NCBI GenBank assembly: GCA_905373275.1
Contig: CAJPSI010000028.1
Coordinates: forward strand, 1-8,953
From: Candidatus Saccharibacteria bacterium UBA1103
GTDB taxonomy: Bacteria; Patescibacteriota; Saccharimonadia; Saccharimonadales; Saccharimonadaceae
Reading direction: 5' to 3'
DNA length: 8,953 nt
Shown: positions 5,165-8,953 of the stretch, piece by piece
How positions within the stretch are numbered: the first letter of the stretch is position 1
Layout: each line of letters begins with the position of its first letter
The notes under the pieces: model-generated
The model's input: the letters and a program-made list of their open reading frames with translations, nothing else
What the model was told of the DNA's origin: nothing
Database searches by the model: none
Translations under genes and position numbers: made by a program

Positions 5165-5496
5165 GTAAGCGCACATTGACCGGTGTAGTCTCTAGCATTG
5201 CCGGCAACAAGACCATCGTCGTCACGAGGACAGTACGCAAGACTCATCCTCTATACGGCAAGCGCTACACTACTAGTCGCAAGTTTCATGCTCACGACGA
5301 GGCGAACGACGCCAAAGTCGGCGACACGGTCGTAATCGAGGAGAGTAAGCCCTACTCTCGGACGGTAGTCTGGACGATGAAGCAGATTTTGTCACGTGGT
5401 CATGAAAAGCTGGAGATCAAGCAGCCGGAACTTGAGCAAGATCTGGAAGCCGGGGCCGAGGGTCACGCCAAGCCGGAGCCGGAGGAGGAGGCGTAA
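5161..5496 (+). CDS. rpsQ: 30S ribosomal protein S17 (uS17) with acidic tail
   Basis: S17 is a primary 16S rRNA binder with an OB fold, acting early in 30S assembly. The core runs over residues 3-80: TLTGVVSS (5-12), KTIVV (17-21), HPLYGKR (29-35), KFHAHDEAND (41-50), VGDTVVIEESKPYSRTVVW (53-71). At 111 aa it exceeds the typical 80-90. The extra residues (about 85-111) are strongly acidic, with ten Asp/Glu and two Lys, ending EPEEEA. An acidic tail is unusual for an rRNA-binding protein. The start overlaps rpmC (ATGA) with AAGGAGG just upstream; the stop overlaps rplN (TAATG). Confidence 0.96.
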   Translation: MSKRTLTGVVSSIAGNKTIVVTRTVRKTHPLYGKRYTTSRKFHAHDEANDAKVGDTVVIEESKPYSRTVVWTMKQILSRGHEKLEIKQPELEQDLEAGAEGHAKPEPEEEA

Positions 5497-5864
5497 TGAT
5501 TCAACAAGAAAGTCGCCTTCGAGTAGCTGACAACAGTGGCGCCAAGGAAGTTCTCTGCATCAGAGTGCTGGGGGCGACCGGTCGACGTTATGCTCGGGTA
5601 GGTGATGTTATCACCGCTAGTGTCAAGCAAGCCGATCCGCATGGTAATACAGCCCGTAAATCGGTGGTACGCTGTGTGGTAGTTCGTACTCGGGAGCAGA
5701 TTCGACGTCGAGATGGTTCGACTATCAGCTTTGACGATAATGCTGTGGTCTTGATCAACGATGACAAGACACCGAAAGCCACCCGTGTCTTTGGCCCGAT
5801 TCCTAGAGAGCTACGTGACCTAGGTTATAGCAAGATAGTTTCGTTAGCACCGGAGGTACTATAA
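5496..5864 (+). CDS. rplN: 50S ribosomal protein L14 (uL14)
   Basis: L14 (122 aa, exactly the usual length) lies on the 50S interface, forms an intersubunit bridge with 16S rRNA and is the docking site of the silencing factor RsfS in other bacteria. It is the most canonical protein here: MIQQESRLRVADNSGAKEVL (1-20), CIRVLG (21-26), RYARVGDVI (31-39), VVVRT (61-65), RRRDGSTISFDDNAVV (70-85), FGPIPRELR (99-107) and KIVSLAPEVL (113-122). It shares its first base with the rpsQ stop and its last with the rplX start. GGAGGAGG at the end of rpsQ is the ribosome binding site. Confidence 0.98.
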   Translation: MIQQESRLRVADNSGAKEVLCIRVLGATGRRYARVGDVITASVKQADPHGNTARKSVVRCVVVRTREQIRRRDGSTISFDDNAVVLINDDKTPKATRVFGPIPRELRDLGYSKIVSLAPEVL

Positions 5865-6160
5865 TGAAGCGGATAAAGACAGGCGACAAGGTCAAAATTA
5901 TGACCGGATCACTGAAAGGTAAAGTGGCTGAGGTAGAGCGTCTTGACGGTTCACGGGTTTACCTCAAGGGTATCCGACAGGTCGAACGTCACTATCGGGC
6001 TACCGCCTACAACCAGGGCGGTAAACGAGATGTTCATCTACCGATCGATATCAGTAACGTTGCTTTACTGGTCGATGATAAGCCGACTAAGGTAGCTTAC
6101 CTGATTAACGATACTAAGAAAGTGCGGATAGCCAAGCTTAATAAAAAGGAGATTAAATAA
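5864..6160 (+). CDS. rplX: 50S ribosomal protein L24 (uL24)
   Basis: L24 (98 aa, normal) is an assembly initiator that binds the 5' region of 23S rRNA. A KOW motif occupies about residues 4-31 (IKTGDKVKIMTGSLKGKVAE), with the conserved Gly residues of the KOW turn. The second half has HLPIDISNVALLVDD (58-72), equivalent to the family's PI--SNV-L motif. The C-terminus is Lys-rich. The gene is joined to rplN and rplE by TAATG overlaps, with GGAGG at 5852-5856 as ribosome binding site. Confidence 0.97.
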   Translation: MKRIKTGDKVKIMTGSLKGKVAEVERLDGSRVYLKGIRQVERHYRATAYNQGGKRDVHLPIDISNVALLVDDKPTKVAYLINDTKKVRIAKLNKKEIK

Positions 6161-6744
6161 TGGCTGATACGGATCAGACTCGGGCGTACACTCCACGGCT
6201 AAAAGAGCTGTATCAGACGCAATATGCTGCACAGCTCAAAGATGAGCTGGGTATTGCCAATGTGAATAACGTCCCCAAGCTAAGCAAGATCGTCGTCAGT
6301 AGCGGTGTCGGTCGCCATAAGGACGACAAACGTTATCAGGAAGTGGTGATGAATACCTTGACTAAGATTACCGGTCAGCGACCGGTCGCCCGCCAGGCGA
6401 AGAAATCAATCGCTACTTTCAAGATTCGTAAAGGTATGGGAGCGCCGATTGGTGTCTATGTCACCCTCAGAGGAGACAGGATGTGGGAGTTTCTGGACCG
6501 CCTAGTCAATGTGGCGATGCCTCGCATCCGAGATTTCCATGGCGTCAGTGCTAAATCGTTTGATCGACAAGGCAACTACAGCCTGGGAATCAGTGAGCAG
6601 TCGATCTTTCCTGAGCTAACCTTTGAAGAGACGACGACTTTACACGGGCTGGAAGTAACTCTGACGATTAAAAACGGCAACCCGGTTGCTTCACGAGCAT
6701 TACTGGAGAAATTTGGTATCCCATTCGAAAAGGAGGTTAAATAA
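6160..6744 (+). CDS. rplE: 50S ribosomal protein L5 (uL5)
   Basis: L5 (194 aa, slightly longer than the usual 179) binds 5S rRNA with L18 in the central protuberance and contacts the P-site tRNA and S13. Visible signatures are NVPKLSKIVVSSGVG (37-51), TGQRPVARQAKKSIATFKIR (71-90), GAPIGVYVTLRGDRMWEFLD (94-113), PRIRDFHGVS (121-130) and GNYSLGISEQSIFPE (138-152). The extra length is a roughly 10-residue polar start (MADTDQTRAY) before the conserved PRLKELY. AAAAGGAG at the end of rplX precedes the start. Confidence 0.98.
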   Translation: MADTDQTRAYTPRLKELYQTQYAAQLKDELGIANVNNVPKLSKIVVSSGVGRHKDDKRYQEVVMNTLTKITGQRPVARQAKKSIATFKIRKGMGAPIGVYVTLRGDRMWEFLDRLVNVAMPRIRDFHGVSAKSFDRQGNYSLGISEQSIFPELTFEETTTLHGLEVTLTIKNGNPVASRALLEKFGIPFEKEVK

Positions 6745-7013
6745 TGGCGAAGAAATCTGCCCTAGCTAGAAATCTAAAACGCCGGAAATTGGCTGAGAAG
6801 TATGCGGCTAAGCGTCAGGTCTTAAAGGCGGCGGGTGACAACGAAGCTCTCCAGAAGCTGCCTCGCAATAGCAATCCTAATCGGGTTAAGAACCGCTGCA
6901 CCGAGACAGGTCGTCCTCACTCGTATATGCGCAAGTTTGGGCTCAGTCGTATCAGCTTCCGAGAGCATGCCTCTAAAGGCGAGATCCCCGGTGTAACGAA
7001 GGCTAGTTGGTAG
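6744..7013 (+). CDS. rpsN: 30S ribosomal protein S14 (uS14), zinc-free type
   Basis: S14 lies in the 30S head next to S3, S10 and S19. At 89 aa this is the longer, zinc-free form: the only cysteine is Cys52 (NRCTETGRPH, 50-59), with no CxxC pairs, unlike the 61-residue zinc form. It is 12 residues shorter than the 101-residue E. coli protein, the gap falling in the helical linker around residues 30-38, and similar in length to the alternative S14 of Bacillus. Other motifs are MAKKSALARNLKR (1-13), LPRNSNPNR (39-47), RKFGLSRISFRE (63-74) and GEIPGVTKASW (79-89). It follows rplE by TAATG and ends with TAG, 16 nt before rpsH. Confidence 0.97.
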   Translation: MAKKSALARNLKRRKLAEKYAAKRQVLKAAGDNEALQKLPRNSNPNRVKNRCTETGRPHSYMRKFGLSRISFREHASKGEIPGVTKASW

Positions 7014-7029
7014 AGAAAGGAGTATTGAG

Positions 7030-7431
7030 ATGAGTTTACAAAGTACCGACCCAATCGCCGACTTGCTAACTAGGATTCGTAACGCCATTAGTGTTGGCAA
7101 GAATGAAGTGCGAGTGCCGACTAGCAAGATGAAGCTGGCTGTGGCTCAGCAGCTGGTCAAGGATGGCTACCTGGTTAGCGCCGACAACGAGAAGTCGTCG
7201 CCACGTGACACCTTGGTGGTAAAGATCGCTGAAGAAGGAGCTAATCCGGCTATTACCGAGATCAGTCGCCTGAGCAAGCCCGGTCGACGGGTCTATGCCA
7301 AGTCAAGCGAGATTCCGGTAGTGATGAGCGGGCGAGGTGTCGTGGTGGTCTCGACTAGCAGCGGCATCATGAACGGTCGAGAGGCTAAGAAGCAGCACCT
7401 GGGCGGTGAGCTGATTTGTCAAGTTTATTAG
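7030..7431 (+). CDS. rpsH: 30S ribosomal protein S8 (uS8)
   Basis: S8 (133 aa, normal) binds helix 21 of 16S rRNA and is a central assembly protein; in E. coli it represses the spc operon by binding near the rplE start. Signatures: TDPIADLLTRIRNAI (6-20), VRVPTSKMKLAVAQQLVKDG (27-46), SRLSKPGRRVY (79-89), VVVVSTSSGIMNGREAKK (104-121), GGELICQVY (125-133). The ribosome binding site AAAGGAG (7016-7022) lies in the 16-nt spacer after rpsN. It is followed by the longest intergenic gap in the operon. I saw no obvious S8-binding mimic at the rplE start, but this was not searched exhaustively. Confidence 0.98.
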   Translation: MSLQSTDPIADLLTRIRNAISVGKNEVRVPTSKMKLAVAQQLVKDGYLVSADNEKSSPRDTLVVKIAEEGANPAITEISRLSKPGRRVYAKSSEIPVVMSGRGVVVVSTSSGIMNGREAKKQHLGGELICQVY

Positions 7432-7467
7432 ACGAAGCGATAAAGTAAAGAGAAGAAAGGAAAGGAC
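7432..7467 (+). other. Purine-rich 36-nt spacer with rplF ribosome binding site
   Basis: This is the only gap longer than 16 nt in the operon. It is almost pure A and G (32 of 36), with only two T and a few C. It ends in GAAAGGAAAGGAC directly before the rplF ATG, which gives overlapping Shine-Dalgarno registers. There is no hairpin followed by T, so it is not a terminator, and no promoter-like pair is evident. It would let rplF be initiated independently of rpsH. Confidence 0.5.
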
Positions 7468-8004
7468 ATGAGTAGAATCGGAAAACTGCCAATTACGATC
7501 CCCGCTGGTGTGACAATCACGGTTGAGCCTGACAATATCGTCGTTCAGGGTCCTAAGGGGCGACTTGAGCAGTTCAGCCTGCCGGAGGTCGATGTCAAGG
7601 TTGAAGACGGGCAAGTAGTGGTGACTCGCCATAGCGATACCAAGCCGGCTCGTAGTCAGCATGGTTTGATGCGATCGCTGATCAATAATATGGTCATTGG
7701 GGTAACCAAAGGGTTCGAGAAAAAGCTTCAGATCAATGGCGTTGGCTTTCGCCTGATGAGCAAAGGTCAGCAGGACATCGAGATGGCACTAGGCTTCTCG
7801 CACCCGGTGCATTATCATGCGCCGGACGGTATTACCTTAGCTGTCAACAAGATGGAGCTGACCGTGAGTGGTATCGATAAGCAGCAGGTTGGCCAAGTGG
7901 CGGCTGAGATTCGAGCACTGAAGAAGCCGGAGCCGTACAAGGGCAAAGGTATTAAATATGCAGACGAGGTGATTATCCGTAAGGCAGGAAAGGCAGGTAA
8001 ATAA
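7468..8004 (+). CDS. rplF: 50S ribosomal protein L6 (uL6)
   Basis: L6 (178 aa, normal) supports the sarcin-ricin loop region near the factor-binding site and is a late assembly protein. Two similar domains are visible. The first opens MSRIGKLPITIPAGV (1-15), with the VQGPKG loop (26-31). The second starts after the linker with VTKGFEKKLQINGVGFR (79-95) and LGFSHPV (108-114). The closing signature is KKPEPYKGKGIKYADEVIIR (152-171), then KAGKAGK. It is preceded by the 36-nt purine spacer and overlaps rplR as TAATG. Confidence 0.98.
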   Translation: MSRIGKLPITIPAGVTITVEPDNIVVQGPKGRLEQFSLPEVDVKVEDGQVVVTRHSDTKPARSQHGLMRSLINNMVIGVTKGFEKKLQINGVGFRLMSKGQQDIEMALGFSHPVHYHAPDGITLAVNKMELTVSGIDKQQVGQVAAEIRALKKPEPYKGKGIKYADEVIIRKAGKAGK

Positions 8005-8339
8005 TGGCGAAGCTTAGCAATCTAGCGTTGCGCAAGAATCGTGTCCGAGCCAAAGTTGGCGGTACGGCAGAGCGACCGCGCTTGAGTGTCTGTATATCGA
8101 ATCGCAATATTACTGCTCAGCTGATTGATGACGTGACGGGTACCACCCTGGCTTACGTCTCGTCCATCAAGTCATCCGGCACGTTAACCGACATGGCAGC
8201 TAAAGTCGGGTCTGAATTAGCTGAGGCTGCTAAAAAAGCGAAGATAAAGGCTGTCGTATTTGACCGAGGCGGTCGGCGTTATGCCGGGCGCTTAAAAGCA
8301 TTAGCCGAGGCGGCTCGAGAGAAAGGATTGGAGTTCTAA
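8004..8339 (+). CDS. rplR: 50S ribosomal protein L18 (uL18)
   Basis: L18 (111 aa, near the usual 115-120) binds 5S rRNA with L5 and carries it into the central protuberance. The N-terminal basic region is LALRKNRVRAKVGG (7-20), then the rRNA-binding strand ERPRLSVCISNRNITAQLID (23-42). The C-terminal helix and strand follow as VGSELAEAAKKAKIKAVVFD (68-87), RGGRRYAGRLKALAEAAREK (88-107) and GLEF. The family ending normally reads GRV-ALAEAAREAGL-F, so the match is close. It overlaps rplF by 1 nt and lies 1 nt before rpsE. Confidence 0.98.
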   Translation: MAKLSNLALRKNRVRAKVGGTAERPRLSVCISNRNITAQLIDDVTGTTLAYVSSIKSSGTLTDMAAKVGSELAEAAKKAKIKAVVFDRGGRRYAGRLKALAEAAREKGLEF

Positions 8340-8340
8340 T

Positions 8341-8953
8341 ATGAGCGAAGAAAAAGCAAATACTGCTGTAGCCACTGCCGGCGCTCCGGCTTCTAGCCAC
8401 GGTAGCGAGGCGCCACGACGCAAGTTTGGCTCGTCAAATAACTTTAGTAGTGATAGCATGCCTAGTCGGGCCGGTAACCGTTCTCGACGAGGGCGTGGCG
8501 GCGGTCGGGGTGGTCGTCGTAATGACCGGTCGGCTGATAATAAGCTCTTTGAGGAGCAGACCATCGCCATTGATCGAGTTTCTCGGACGGTAAAAGGCGG
8601 TCGACGCCTGCGCTTTAAGGCACTGGTAGTTGTGGGTGATCGTAAAGCTAAGGTCGGTGTCGGCGTGGCTAAGGGGCGAGATGTTCAACAGGCTATCGAG
8701 AAAGCGACTAACGTAGCTAAGAAAAGGATGATCAGCATCCCCCTGACCAATAAGACCATTCCGCATGAGATTGAACTAAAGTCCGGTGCGACCAGGGTGC
8801 TATTACGGCCGGCTATGCCCGGTACGGGGATTATTGCCGGTGGTGTCATCAGAACTATCATCGGCACGACTGGGATTAACAACTTGGTGACTAAGTCGCT
8901 CGGCTCGACCAACAAGGTCAATATTGCCTATACGACTATCAAGGCGCTATCTC
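8341..8953 (+). CDS. rpsE: 30S ribosomal protein S5 (uS5), 3' end cut by window; RGG-rich N-terminal extension
   Basis: S5 lies at the mRNA entry side of the 30S and matters for decoding accuracy. The 204 codons visible lack the end of the gene. The conserved part begins near residue 69: EEQTIAIDRVSRTVKGGRRL (71-90), RFKALVVVGD (91-100), TIPHEI (139-144), PAMPGTGIIAGGVIR (157-171), TKSLGSTNKVN (184-194). Before it is an unusual extension of about 68 residues, rich in Ser, Ala and Asn, then Arg/Gly (SRRGRGGGRGGRR, 48-60), resembling RGG RNA-binding segments. The usual G-GKA-EV motif reads VGVGVAKGRDV (105-115). ATG8341 is supported by GGAG (8330-8333), 7 nt upstream, and by the 1-nt gap to rplR. 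The in-frame Met40 has weaker support. Confidence 0.96.
   Translation, partial: MSEEKANTAVATAGAPASSHGSEAPRRKFGSSNNFSSDSMPSRAGNRSRRGRGGGRGGRRNDRSADNKLFEEQTIAIDRVSRTVKGGRRLRFKALVVVGDRKAKVGVGVAKGRDVQQAIEKATNVAKKRMISIPLTNKTIPHEIELKSGATRVLLRPAMPGTGIIAGGVIRTIIGTTGINNLVTKSLGSTNKVNIAYTTIKALS

Noticed and set aside
736..8953. Mobile element, horizontal insert or frameshift within the operon
   Set aside because: Gene order, codon style and family lengths are uniform; every junction is tight and all reading frames are intact.

Overview
The window is the front and middle of a bacterial S10-spc ribosomal-protein supercluster. All genes are on the + strand. Eighteen ribosomal-protein genes run in the order rplC-rplD-rplW-rplB-rpsS-rplV-rpsC-rplP-rpmC-rpsQ-rplN-rplX-rplE-rpsN-rpsH-rplF-rplR-rpsE, and the last is cut by the window end. 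The organism looks like a Patescibacteria/CPR bacterium, most likely Candidatus Saccharibacteria (TM7). This is inferred from intermediate GC, very tight gene packing, the standard code (UGA is a real stop in rpsS and rpmC, which argues against the UGA=Gly lineages SR1/Gracilibacteria), strong GGAGG-type ribosome binding sites, and charged extensions on L22, L29, S17 and S5. No 16S gene is present, so the assignment is tentative.

Region 1 (1-261) is non-coding as far as can be seen. It holds two copies of an approximately 111-bp tandem repeat, with a 30-bp core (29/30 identical) and an 11-bp block (GAGGGAAATTA) at the same offset in each copy. A well-spaced promoter candidate follows, placed so that its transcript would start at or next to the ATG of the next gene. 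Region 2 (262-609) encodes an unrecognised 115-residue basic membrane protein with about three hydrophobic segments. It occupies the place where rpsJ (S10) usually precedes rplC.

Region 3 (610-735) is the probable control region of the ribosomal operon. An extended -10 promoter candidate has its -35 overlapping the stop codon of the membrane-protein gene. After it comes a leader of about 97 nt that can fold into a compact H-type pseudoknot with an extra hairpin, just ahead of the rplC ribosome binding site. This is the best candidate in the window for an undescribed regulatory element, probably a ribosomal-protein autoregulatory leader.

Region 4 (736-8953) is the operon itself. Of its 17 gene junctions, nine are TAATG stop/start overlaps, two are ATGA overlaps, and only two gaps exceed 3 nt (16 nt before rpsH, 36 nt before rplF). 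This suggests one transcript with strong translational coupling. The products build the 50S subunit (L2, L3, L4, L5, L6, L14, L16, L18, L22, L23, L24, L29) and the 30S subunit (S3, S5, S8, S14, S17, S19). No terminator, tRNA, rRNA, mobile element or CRISPR array was seen.
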